From assembly GCA_016935115.1 (NCBI GenBank), contig JAFGRN010000014.1:1-41856 (forward strand): a stretch of 41,856 bases of DNA. The letters run 5' to 3'. The stretch's first letter is position 1. Each line of letters begins with the position of its first letter. Under the pieces are notes generated by a model, which did not search any database, was not told the origin of the DNA, and saw only the letters and a list, made by a program, of their open reading frames with translations. The translations under genes were made by a program, and so were the position numbers. Shown here in pieces: positions 16,868-25,605 of this stretch. The DNA comes from Candidatus Omnitrophota bacterium. Its GTDB lineage: Bacteria > Omnitrophota > Gorgyraeia > 2-01-FULL-45-10.

Positions 16868-17946
16868 AATACATAGACGAGTTTAGAAGAAAACCGCTTA
16901 TTGGGAAGCTCGCCGGAAGAATAAGAGCCGCCGCGGAGAGGGGCCGCTCCCATTCTTTTATGGAGGTCTGCGGTACGCATACCATGGCAATATTCAGGTT
17001 CGGCTTGCGCGAATTATTGCCGCGGAATATAATGCTAACCTCCGGCCCGGGATGCCCCGTCTGTGTCACGCCGGACAGTTATATCGATCACGCCGCGGCA
17101 ATAGCGCGGTTGCCGGGGATTATCATGGCCACTTTCGGAGACATGCTGCGCGTACCGGGCACTCGATTGAGTCTGGAGAAGGAGCGTTCCCGCGGTAGGG
17201 TTATAAAGACAGTCTATTCTACCGACGACGCGCTCAATATCGCCCGGAACAACCCGGGTAAAGAAGTGGTCTTCCTGGGAGTCGGATTCGAGACTACTGT
17301 CCCAACGGTGGCAGCGTCGATAATCACGGCGGCTAAGGAGGGCATTGGAAACTATTCAGTGCTCTCTACACATAAAACTATGCCGGAAGCGCTTAGGGCA
17401 TTGGCAGAAGACAGGAGCATAAGAGTTGACGGGTTTATACTGCCCGGCCATGTCGGCGTGATAACAGGCTCCGCGCCCTATGGGTTCCTTTCAAAGAAAT
17501 TTGGTATAAGATCCGTAATAGCTGGATTTGAACCGACCGATATATTACAGGCGATACTTATGCTTTTAAGGCAGAAGAAGCCCCGCCTGGAAGTGCAGTA
17601 TTCGAGAGCGATACATCCCGGCGGTAATGCCCTTGCCCGCAGAATAACGGGAAGAGTCTTTGAGCCATGCCCGTCCGTATGGCGCGGCATCGGCAAGATC
17701 GAAAAAAGCGGGTTGAGGATAAGAAAAAAATATTCGCGTTTCGATGCGGCGCTTAAATTTGGCGTAAAAGTCGCGCCGGGGCGCGTAAATAAGGACTGTA
17801 TTTGCGGCGAAATCCTTAAGGGCAAGAAGACGCCCTATGAGTGCAGGTTATTCGGCAGGGCCTGCAATCCGGATAATCCCGTGGGCGCATGCATGGTTTC
17901 GGGCGAAGGCACATGCGCCGCGTACTACAGGTTCGGAAAGAGATGA
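16864..17946 (+). CDS. hypD: Hydrogenase maturation protein HypD
   Basis: FMEVCGTHTMAIFRFGLRELLP, LTSGPGCPVCVT, YGFLSKKFGIRSVIAGFEPTDIL, RVNKDCICGEILKG; TTG start overlapping the upstream stop. Confidence 0.96.
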   Translation: MKYIDEFRRKPLIGKLAGRIRAAAERGRSHSFMEVCGTHTMAIFRFGLRELLPRNIMLTSGPGCPVCVTPDSYIDHAAAIARLPGIIMATFGDMLRVPGTRLSLEKERSRGRVIKTVYSTDDALNIARNNPGKEVVFLGVGFETTVPTVAASIITAAKEGIGNYSVLSTHKTMPEALRALAEDRSIRVDGFILPGHVGVITGSAPYGFLSKKFGIRSVIAGFEPTDILQAILMLLRQKKPRLEVQYSRAIHPGGNALARRITGRVFEPCPSVWRGIGKIEKSGLRIRKKYSRFDAALKFGVKVAPGRVNKDCICGEILKGKKTPYECRLFGRACNPDNPVGACMVSGEGTCAAYYRFGKR

Positions 17947-18950
17947 AGATGGATACCATAACATTGAGCCATGGCGGCGGCGGAAGAAAGATGCACGAAC
18001 TGATCGATTCGGTCTTCAGGAAAGAATTCGCCGACACGGCTCTCGATGAAAAGAAGGATTCGGCAATAGTGAATCTGGCAGGGAGGCCCATCGCGTTTAC
18101 GACGGATTCCTATGTGGTTAATCCGATATTTTTTCCCGGCGGAGATATCGGCTCCCTCGCTATTTACGGCACCGTGAATGACCTGGCAGTGTGCGGGGCC
18201 AGGCCCCTCTATATTTCGGCGGGCGCCGTTATAGAGGAAGGTTTTCCGAAAAAGGACCTCTTGAGGATAGTCCGTTCCATGGCCAAAGCCGCCGGAAAAT
18301 CGGGTGTGCGCATAGTAACGGGAGATACGAAGGTGGTTGAGCGCGGGGCATGTGACAGGATCTTCATCAATACGAGCGGTATAGGCGAGATCTATTACAG
18401 CGGATTGTCGCAGGCGAAGATAAGGGCCGGCGATTCGTTAATATTAAGCGGCCCGGTCGGCGACCATGCCGTAAGCATTCTGTCGAAAAGGGAGGGGATA
18501 GGTTTTTCTACCGCGATAAAGAGCGATTCGGCGCCGCTAAATGCGCTTATTAGAAAAATTCTCGGGGTATCGAAAAGATTGCGTTTTATGCGCGACCCGA
18601 CCAGAGGCGGCCTTGCTACCACGCTCAATGAGATCGCGTCCGGTTCCCGTTTTTCGATCGCGGTAGACGAAGCGGCCGTTCCGGTGCGGGATGGTGTTCG
18701 CCAGGCATGCGAATTATTGGGGCTGGACCCTTTATATCTTGCCTGCGAAGGCCGTGTGGTATTGGTCGCGGCCCAGGATGACGAGCGGGGGATACTGAAA
18801 GCATTACGCTCCGATAAGTCCGGACGCATGGCTGCAAAGATCGGCAGTATCACGGGCGATTATCCCGGGAAAGTATATCTCAATACGATAGCTGGCGGCA
18901 GGAGGATCCTTGATATGCTTTCCGGGGAACAGCTGCCCAGGATCTGCTGA
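17943..18950 (+). CDS. hypE: Hydrogenase maturation protein HypE (start 17943, ATGA overlap with hypD)
   Basis: ITLSHGGGGRKMHELI, TTDSYVVNPIFFPGGDIG, MRDPTRGGLATTLNEIA, C-terminal PRIC. Confidence 0.96.
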   Translation: MKMDTITLSHGGGGRKMHELIDSVFRKEFADTALDEKKDSAIVNLAGRPIAFTTDSYVVNPIFFPGGDIGSLAIYGTVNDLAVCGARPLYISAGAVIEEGFPKKDLLRIVRSMAKAAGKSGVRIVTGDTKVVERGACDRIFINTSGIGEIYYSGLSQAKIRAGDSLILSGPVGDHAVSILSKREGIGFSTAIKSDSAPLNALIRKILGVSKRLRFMRDPTRGGLATTLNEIASGSRFSIAVDEAAVPVRDGVRQACELLGLDPLYLACEGRVVLVAAQDDERGILKALRSDKSGRMAAKIGSITGDYPGKVYLNTIAGGRRILDMLSGEQLPRIC

Positions 18951-19669
18951 TGTACAGAGAGCGCGCCTACAGGAGATGGGTTAATGCAGACGGCCTCGTC
19001 ACATTCGAGGTGATGGAGAAAGAGACGGATCTCGCCATCTCCGCCTCAAGGGACCTGGAGAGGCAGGCTCGTTCGGCACTATTGACCTACCGCAAGGAGA
19101 TTGAAGATTATATAAAACTTGACTGCGCCTTTTTAACATCTCTGGAGCCGTTAAGCGTGAGAGCCGGAGCCCCTCTTATAATAAGGTCGATGGCTGATGC
19201 GGCCGCGAAAGCCGGTGTCGGACCGATGGCGGCTGTCGCCGGTGCGGTCGCCGAATTCGTCGGCAGGGATCTCCTGCAGTTCTCCGGCGAAGTTATAGTC
19301 GAGAACGGCGGCGACATATTTTTAAGGAGCGCGAAGAAGAGAGTGATGGGTATCTATGCAGGCGAGGAGTCGCCGTTTACCGGCAAACTGGCCATAGAAA
19401 CGGGGCCCTCGGAGGACGGCATCGGCGTATGCGCTTCGAGCGGCACGGTCAGCCACTCCTTAAGCTTCGGGAAATCGGACGCTGTAGTGATCATGGCCGA
19501 TGAGGCCGCCCTGGCGGATGCAGTTGCCACGGCATCGGGTAATATGTTAAAATCTTCCATGGATATAGAGAAGGCTATCGATTTTGCCCGGTCTGTAGAA
19601 GGCGTAAACGGAGCCCTTGTCATAATAAAAGATAAGATGGGAAGCTGGGGCGGGATAAAATTAGTGTAA
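18950..19669 (+). CDS. UPF0280 (COG2122) family, ApbE-like
   Basis: YRRWVNADGLVTFEVMEKETDLAISA, MAAVAGAVAEFVGRDLL, VIVENGGDIFLR, GVCASSGTVSHSLSFGKSDAVVIMA. Confidence 0.85.
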   Translation: MYRERAYRRWVNADGLVTFEVMEKETDLAISASRDLERQARSALLTYRKEIEDYIKLDCAFLTSLEPLSVRAGAPLIIRSMADAAAKAGVGPMAAVAGAVAEFVGRDLLQFSGEVIVENGGDIFLRSAKKRVMGIYAGEESPFTGKLAIETGPSEDGIGVCASSGTVSHSLSFGKSDAVVIMADEAALADAVATASGNMLKSSMDIEKAIDFARSVEGVNGALVIIKDKMGSWGGIKLV

Positions 19670-19703
19670 AGAGTGAGACGGGGGACAATAAGGGGGTTTA
19701 AAG

Positions 19704-20111
19704 ATGGTATCCAAAAGAATAGTCCTGACATTTCCGCATGACATGGTGGACCAGCCTATAGTCTATAAGCTTGTCAAGGAACACAATCTTGTCTTTAATA
19801 TATTACAGGCCAAGATCACTCCGCGGGAAGAAGGGGTAATGGTGCTGGAATTGAAAGGCAAGAAAGAAGATTATGTCGCGGGCATAAAATACCTGAGGTC
19901 CATAGGCGTGAAGATCCAGCCGATAAGCCGCGATGTGACGAGGGATGAGGAGAAGTGCACCCATTGCGGCGCATGCGTAACAATATGCCCGACAGGAGCG
20001 CTCTATACGGATAAGAAGACGATGAAAGTCATGTTCGATTCCGAAAAGTGTATTGCCTGCGAACTCTGCGTAAAGGCCTGCCCGCCCCGCGCCATGATGG
20101 TGAAATTGTAA
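19704..20111 (+). CDS. NIL domain plus 2x[4Fe-4S] ferredoxin
   Basis: NIL-like N-terminus (KRIVLTFPHDMVDQPIVYKLVKEHNLVFNILQAKI) then CTHCGACVTICP and CIACELCVKACP. Confidence 0.9.
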   Translation: MVSKRIVLTFPHDMVDQPIVYKLVKEHNLVFNILQAKITPREEGVMVLELKGKKEDYVAGIKYLRSIGVKIQPISRDVTRDEEKCTHCGACVTICPTGALYTDKKTMKVMFDSEKCIACELCVKACPPRAMMVKL

Positions 20112-20122
20112 CAGATTTCGCC

Positions 20123-20152
20123 TTGACGGAATGGCAATGCTTAGTTTACAAT
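20123..20152 (+). promoter_or_regulatory. Sigma70-like promoter before the hydrogenase operon
   Basis: TTGACG - 18 nt - TACAAT, 36 nt before ATG 20189. Confidence 0.6.
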
Positions 20153-20188
20153 ATTGGCTCCCTTATTTGTTAACATATAACTTATATC

Positions 20189-21235
20189 ATGAAGAATAAC
20201 CTGTACACCATAACCAAGAAAGACCTGTTCGACTTATTCGGGCGCCTTGCCGGAGCCAACAGGGTAGTCGTGCCTTACATTAAGGGCGAGAAGCTCTCTT
20301 TCGACGACTTTGACCCTAAAAAAGAAGATGTGATAGAGCTCGGCGGCGTTAGGCAGAGCCAGCCGGTCAAGTCATTTATAAATCCGGTAAGGGAGAAGAT
20401 AACCGGTTCAGCCCCCCGTGGCAAGCCTCTCGTATTAGCCGGCGTAAAAGCATGCGACCTGTCGAGCCTTTTTGTGCAGGATTCCGTTTTCCTGGGCGGA
20501 GATATCGAAGACCCTTTTTACGCGGAAAACAGGAAGAATACGACTATTATAGCCTCGGATTGCACATATGCCAAAGAGACCTGTTTTTGCGTAGCGATGG
20601 AAGGCGCGCCTTATCCATCCAGGTATTTTGACCTTTCCATATCGGCGATAGATAATTATTTTCTGGTGGAGGTAGGAAGCGAAAAAGGGCAGAAGCTGAT
20701 CGACGGGTATAAGACTTTCTTCAAGTCTCCCTCAGTTCATGCCGAGGACCTGCGCCGCGCCGCCCGCGAAAGGGTTACAGGGCAGGTCCGCGATTTCATA
20801 GCAGGAAGAGGCACACCCGATACCGCCCGGATCAAGGGCATGGTGAGAAAGAACTATGATCTGACGGACTTCTGGAAGGAGATGGCGTCGACCTGTGTGG
20901 AGTGCGGAGCCTGTAATTTGGCCTGTCCCACGTGTCATTGTTTTCTCCTCTTCGACGAGAAAGACCAGGCTGGAGCGAAACGCTTCAGGGTTTGGGACGC
21001 CTGCCTTTACAGCACATTCGCGAAGGTCGCCGGAAATCATAATCCCAGGAAGCATCTGTACGAACGCCTGCGCAACAGGTTCGACAAAAAATTCGATTTC
21101 TTTCCGGAAACGCTCGGCTGTTTCGCTTGCACGGGATGCGGCCGCTGTATAGAGGCGTGCCCCGGGAGCATAGACATAAGAGAAGTATTGAAAGGCCTGG
21201 TATCAGGCAAATGGAAGACACCTCCCCATGAGTGA
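20189..21235 (+). CDS. Sulfhydrogenase beta-subunit-like / AsrA-like 2x[4Fe-4S] protein
   Basis: GVKACDLSSLFVQDSVFLGGDIEDPFY; CVECGACNLACPTCHC and CFACTGCGRCIEACPGSIDIREVL. Confidence 0.85.
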   Translation: MKNNLYTITKKDLFDLFGRLAGANRVVVPYIKGEKLSFDDFDPKKEDVIELGGVRQSQPVKSFINPVREKITGSAPRGKPLVLAGVKACDLSSLFVQDSVFLGGDIEDPFYAENRKNTTIIASDCTYAKETCFCVAMEGAPYPSRYFDLSISAIDNYFLVEVGSEKGQKLIDGYKTFFKSPSVHAEDLRRAARERVTGQVRDFIAGRGTPDTARIKGMVRKNYDLTDFWKEMASTCVECGACNLACPTCHCFLLFDEKDQAGAKRFRVWDACLYSTFAKVAGNHNPRKHLYERLRNRFDKKFDFFPETLGCFACTGCGRCIEACPGSIDIREVLKGLVSGKWKTPPHE

Positions 21236-22058
21236 TTGTAAAAAGAACCCCTACGCTTTCATAGAAGCCGAAGTGATAAAGGTTACCGATGAGACATCCA
21301 ATATAAAGACGTTGACCTTGAAGCCGCGCGGTGATATTGCCTTCAGGGCGGGCCAGTTCATGGAGGTAACGCTTCCGGGAATAGGCGAAGCGCCGTTCAC
21401 GCCTTCATCAAACCACAACAGCAAAGAAACCCTGGATTTTACCATAATGAGCGCCGGGCGAGTCACGAAGCTTATCCACCAGGCTAAGGCTGGGGATGTG
21501 GTGGGCCTGCGCGGGCCGTACGGCACGCGGTATCCGCTGGAGCAGTTCAAGGGCAGGGAAGTATTCATCGTAGGCGGCGGTGTCGGGCTGGCGCCGCTCA
21601 GGGCGCTTCTTTACGCTCTCTTCAATGACATCGGGGATTATAAGAAGATAATACTGCGTTACGGCGCGAGGTCCCCGGGCGACATTGTCTATAAGAGCGA
21701 GATAGATTCATGGCGCCGCAAGGCCGGCAATGTGGATGTAGGGATAACGTGCGATGTCGGAGATCCGTCATGGAGCGGCCATGTCGGGCTTGTTACCACG
21801 ATCCTCAGTAATGACGGCCTCGATATCGGAAATGCGGTTGCCATAGTCTGCGGGCCCCCGATAATGATGAAATTCGCCACATTCAAGCTGTTGGACCTGG
21901 GCTTCAAGGACAGCCAGATACACCTTTCCATGGAGAAGAACATGTCCTGCGGCATAGGCAAATGCGGCCATTGCAGGATAGGGCCATATTACGCGTGCAA
22001 AGACGGGCCGGTCTTTACTTACGATAAGATAAAGAGCCTGCCGAATATCTGGGATTAG
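21228..22058 (+). CDS. Sulfhydrogenase gamma-subunit-like FAD/NAD(P)-binding oxidoreductase with [2Fe-2S] motif
   Basis: FRAGQFMEVTLPGIGEAPF FAD site, IVGGGVGLAPLRALLYAL NAD(P) site, CGIGKCGHCRIGPYYAC. Confidence 0.88.
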   Translation: MSDCKKNPYAFIEAEVIKVTDETSNIKTLTLKPRGDIAFRAGQFMEVTLPGIGEAPFTPSSNHNSKETLDFTIMSAGRVTKLIHQAKAGDVVGLRGPYGTRYPLEQFKGREVFIVGGGVGLAPLRALLYALFNDIGDYKKIILRYGARSPGDIVYKSEIDSWRRKAGNVDVGITCDVGDPSWSGHVGLVTTILSNDGLDIGNAVAIVCGPPIMMKFATFKLLDLGFKDSQIHLSMEKNMSCGIGKCGHCRIGPYYACKDGPVFTYDKIKSLPNIWD

Positions 22059-22062
22059 GATC

Positions 22063-22566
22063 ATGAAACGGTTGTTGATAGATCTGGATATATGTTCAAA
22101 GTGCGATGAGTGCGGGATGCTCTGCAGTTATATCCGGCACCCCTCGAATAACGGCATAACATCCCTGCGGGAATTCGGGCATTTCGCCGTAGTCTGCCGC
22201 CGCTGTGACGACGCGCCGTGTGTGGCATCGTGCCCGTGGGAGGCGCTTGAATTGCAGAAAGATACGAACATGCTGAAGAGATACATGATGCGCTGCACAT
22301 CATGCAAATCATGTTCGAGGGCCTGTCCGTTCGGAGTAATATATCCTGAGACTATACCGTTTGTTATAGCGAGATGCGATCACTGCCTTGGCAGGCTTAA
22401 GGGCGACGAGAAGCCAGTCTGCCTGGAATCGTGCGGCCATGGAGGCATAAAGTACGGCGAGTTTTCGGAAAATAAAGAAGAGGGGATATTCGCCGCTTCC
22501 GAAAATCTCCTCGTGAAGACGTCTTACAAGTGGGAGAGGGTGCTCGAGGCTCCAAAGAAAAAGTAA
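22063..22566 (+). CDS. CooF/HycB-like polyferredoxin (about four [4Fe-4S] motifs)
   Basis: CSKCDECGMLC, CRRCDDAPCVASCPWEAL, CTSCKSCSRACPFGVI, CDHC...CLESC. Confidence 0.88.
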   Translation: MKRLLIDLDICSKCDECGMLCSYIRHPSNNGITSLREFGHFAVVCRRCDDAPCVASCPWEALELQKDTNMLKRYMMRCTSCKSCSRACPFGVIYPETIPFVIARCDHCLGRLKGDEKPVCLESCGHGGIKYGEFSENKEEGIFAASENLLVKTSYKWERVLEAPKKK

Positions 22567-22576
22567 AAGGAATACG

Positions 22577-23515
22577 ATGAAGTTTCCGGCATATATGTTC
22601 GCGTTTCTGGTCTTCCCCGGGTTTGTCTTCTCGGCTGTAGCGGGACTCATGGCAGGGTGGGTGGACAGGAAGGTCACAGCCCGCCTTCAATGGAGGGTAG
22701 GGCCGCCATGGTACCAGAACTTCTTTGATATATTAAAGCTCTTGCTGTATAAGGAGACCCTTATACCGAGGGGTGTGCCCAAAGCTGTCTTTCTTGGAAT
22801 GCCAGCGCTGGGCCTGGCCGCCGCTACTCTCGTTTCGACGATAGTGCTCATTACGAGCGGCATGCCCAAGATCGGATTTATCGGTGATGTAATAGTAGTG
22901 GTCTACCTGATGCTGATACCGCCGATTACGCTCATGCTCGGCGGTTTTGCCTCCGCGAATTCGCTCGCTTCCCTGGGCGCTTCCCGCGAAATGAAGCTGA
23001 TGCTATCGTACGAACTGCCTTTTATACTGGCGCTGGCCGTGCCTATAATGAAATGCGGTTATGTCATACGGCTGGGTGATATCATCGCCTACCAGCGCCT
23101 TCACGGAGATATTTTCGCGAGCCTGTCCGGAGGGATCTCTTTCTTTGTCATGCTTCTCTGCATACAGGCAAAACTCGGGTTTGTCCCTTTTGATATGCCC
23201 GAAGCCGAGACGGAACTGATGGGCGGGCCCTACATAGAGTATTCCGGCAAAGCCCTCGCGATATTCAAATTGACAAAAGCGGTCATGACAGTCGCGATAC
23301 CGGCATTCATGATAGCGCTCTACCTGGGTGGGATTAAATTAACGCTTGATGGCATCGTGAAAGCCGTGATAAAGTACATTCTTATACTTACGGCGATGAT
23401 AATCATAAAGAATACCAATCCCAGGGTAAGAATAGACCAGGCGGTGAAGTTTTTCTGGGGCATTGTAATGGTTCTGGCGGCAGTATCGCTGGTACTGGCA
23501 TTCATGGGAAGGTAA
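22577..23515 (+). CDS. Membrane subunit NuoH/EchB/MbhM-like
   Basis: AGWVDRKVTARLQWRVGPPWYQNFFDILKLLLYKE and PFDMPEAETELMGGPYIEYSG. Confidence 0.92.
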   Translation: MKFPAYMFAFLVFPGFVFSAVAGLMAGWVDRKVTARLQWRVGPPWYQNFFDILKLLLYKETLIPRGVPKAVFLGMPALGLAAATLVSTIVLITSGMPKIGFIGDVIVVVYLMLIPPITLMLGGFASANSLASLGASREMKLMLSYELPFILALAVPIMKCGYVIRLGDIIAYQRLHGDIFASLSGGISFFVMLLCIQAKLGFVPFDMPEAETELMGGPYIEYSGKALAIFKLTKAVMTVAIPAFMIALYLGGIKLTLDGIVKAVIKYILILTAMIIIKNTNPRVRIDQAVKFFWGIVMVLAAVSLVLAFMGR

Positions 23516-23516
23516 G

Positions 23517-23951
23517 ATGGGACTAAAAGAGATTGTACTGACGAAGTCGATATACGTATTCCACGTCTCGAGCGGAAGCTGTAATAACTGTGATATAGAG
23601 ATAATAGCCGCGCTTACGCCGAGGTTCGACCTCGAGCGTTTCGGGGTGGTCCTGGTCGGCAGTATCAAACACGCGGATGCCATGCTCTGCACCGGCTCAT
23701 CGAACCGCCTGGCGATACCGAGGGTAAAGGCCCTGTATGAACAGATGCCGAAACCCGGCTTTGTCATCGCATACGGCTCATGCGGTGCTTCGAGAGGTTT
23801 ATTCAAGGATAGCTACAATACCTGTGCGCCTCTCGATGAGATAATACCTGTCGATGCCTATATACCGGGATGCCCTCCGAAGCCGGAAGCCACTATAGCA
23901 GCGCTCGCAAAACTTATAGCCAGGGTCAGGGCAAAGAAGGCGGTTAAATGA
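23517..23951 (+). CDS. Group 4 [NiFe] hydrogenase small subunit (NuoB/EchC/MbhJ-like)
   Basis: HVSSGSCNNCDIEIIAALTPRFD, YGSCGASRG, DAYIPGCPPKPEAT. Confidence 0.92.
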   Translation: MGLKEIVLTKSIYVFHVSSGSCNNCDIEIIAALTPRFDLERFGVVLVGSIKHADAMLCTGSSNRLAIPRVKALYEQMPKPGFVIAYGSCGASRGLFKDSYNTCAPLDEIIPVDAYIPGCPPKPEATIAALAKLIARVRAKKAVK

Positions 23952-24415
23952 AGATAGATGATATATTGAAGAGATTGACCGATCGTTACGGCGACCGCCT
24001 GCTTAAGGTCGAGAGGAAGTCGCATAAGCGGGCGTACATAGACATATATCCGAAGGAAATAGTCGATGTGGCTGGATATATCTTCAGGGAACTTGGCATG
24101 CGTTTCAATATAGCTAGCGCGGTGGACGAACTTGAGCGGCTGGAGATATTGTACCATTTTTCATACGATCCCTCGGGCATTATCATATCCGTAAGGACGC
24201 TCTTGAATGACAAGGATAATCCGCGCATCGATACGATTACCGGAGTGACGCCCGCGGCATGGTGGATAGAGAGGGAGATACATGAGCTTTTCGGGATACA
24301 CTTTGACGGCAATGAGGACCTGCGGCAGCTCCTTCTGCCGGATGATTGGCCGAAAGGCGTCTATCCGTTGAGAAAGAGTTTTGTGGTGCCGAAGAGAGAT
24401 TCGAGGAAGTCATGA
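23948..24415 (+). CDS. NuoC/EchD/MbhK-like subunit
   Basis: ITGVTPAAWWIEREIHELFGIHFDGNEDLRQLLLPDDWPKGVYPLRKSF. Confidence 0.9.
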   Translation: MKIDDILKRLTDRYGDRLLKVERKSHKRAYIDIYPKEIVDVAGYIFRELGMRFNIASAVDELERLEILYHFSYDPSGIIISVRTLLNDKDNPRIDTITGVTPAAWWIEREIHELFGIHFDGNEDLRQLLLPDDWPKGVYPLRKSFVVPKRDSRKS

Positions 24416-25602
24416 GTTCCAACAGATCGACCATACCCATAGGGCCTTACCATCCGCTGCAGGAAGAGCCGGAGTTCTGGAAGCTGATAGTCGAGGGCGA
24501 GAAGGTCGTTGACGTGGACGTAAGGATAGGCTACAACCACCGTGGCATTGAGAAGCTTTCGGAAGCGAAGAGCTTCGACCAGTCGATATTTATCGTCGAG
24601 CGGATATGCGGCATATGTTCATCGAGCCATCCCATAGCCTGCGTTCAGGCCGTCGAGGATATCTGCAATATAGAAGTCCCGGAGAGGGCCCTGTATATCC
24701 GGACTATAACTCAGGAGCTCGAGAGAATACACTCGCACATGTTATGGCTCGGCCTGGCAGGGCACTTTATCGGTTATAATACAGTATTCATGTGGAGCTG
24801 GAAATACCGCGAGCCCATATGCGAGATCATGGAGACAGTAACTGGGAACCGCCAGAACTACGCTATGCATAAGGTGGGCGGAGTAAGGCGCGATATCGAG
24901 AAAGAGCACATACCTTATATATTGACGAAGCTCGACGAATTCTTAAAACAGCTCGATATGCTTAAAGGAGCGGTACTCGACGACCCTGTTATACACGCCC
25001 GCCTTAAGGGAGTGGGCGTGCTTTCCAGGGAAGCTGCGATAAATTACTCGGCAGTCGGGCCGGTCGCCAGGGCTTCAGATTTCGACATAGACGTAAGGCG
25101 CGACCATCCTTACGGCGTATACAGCAGGCTTAAGTGGAACGTGATCACGCAGAAAGAAGGGGACGTATTCGCGAAGGCGGTTGTGAGGATACTCGAGATG
25201 TTTGAATCCGCCAGTATTATAAGGCAGTGTCTTGATAAGATGCCAGATGGGCCTATAGATTCCAGGCCGAAAGATATTGAGCCGGGCGAAGGTATAGGGG
25301 TCATCGAGGCCCCAAGGGGGGAGTGCTTCCACTATATAAAGTGCGACGGCACAAATTCACCCGTCCGCCACAAGGTCAGGGCGCCTACTTATATGAACTT
25401 TCCGACATTCAGGGAGACTGTGATAGGCGGGAGTGTATCGGATGCCACTATAATAATGGCCGCGATAGACCCCTGTTACTGCTGTACGGAAAGAATGATG
25501 ATAGTGGATGGCGATAATAAAGAACTGCTTAAAGCCGGAGACCTCATAAGGCTTTCACAGGAAAAGACACGCAGGATAAAAGAGAGATTCGGGGTAATAT
25601 AA
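24412..25602 (+). CDS. Group 4 [NiFe] hydrogenase large (catalytic) subunit (NuoD/EchE/MbhL-like)
   Basis: L1 motif RICGICSSSHP, L2 motif DPCYCCTER; IPIGPYHPLQEEPEFWKL N-terminus; ATGA overlap with the previous gene. Confidence 0.95.
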   Translation: MSSNRSTIPIGPYHPLQEEPEFWKLIVEGEKVVDVDVRIGYNHRGIEKLSEAKSFDQSIFIVERICGICSSSHPIACVQAVEDICNIEVPERALYIRTITQELERIHSHMLWLGLAGHFIGYNTVFMWSWKYREPICEIMETVTGNRQNYAMHKVGGVRRDIEKEHIPYILTKLDEFLKQLDMLKGAVLDDPVIHARLKGVGVLSREAAINYSAVGPVARASDFDIDVRRDHPYGVYSRLKWNVITQKEGDVFAKAVVRILEMFESASIIRQCLDKMPDGPIDSRPKDIEPGEGIGVIEAPRGECFHYIKCDGTNSPVRHKVRAPTYMNFPTFRETVIGGSVSDATIIMAAIDPCYCCTERMMIVDGDNKELLKAGDLIRLSQEKTRRIKERFGVI

Positions 25603-25605
25603 AAG

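Noticed and set aside
20189-22058. Anaerobic sulfite reductase AsrA/AsrB
   Set aside because: Similar folds, but no AsrC/siroheme subunit nearby and direct linkage to hydrogenase genes; sulfhydrogenase beta/gamma-like is the better label
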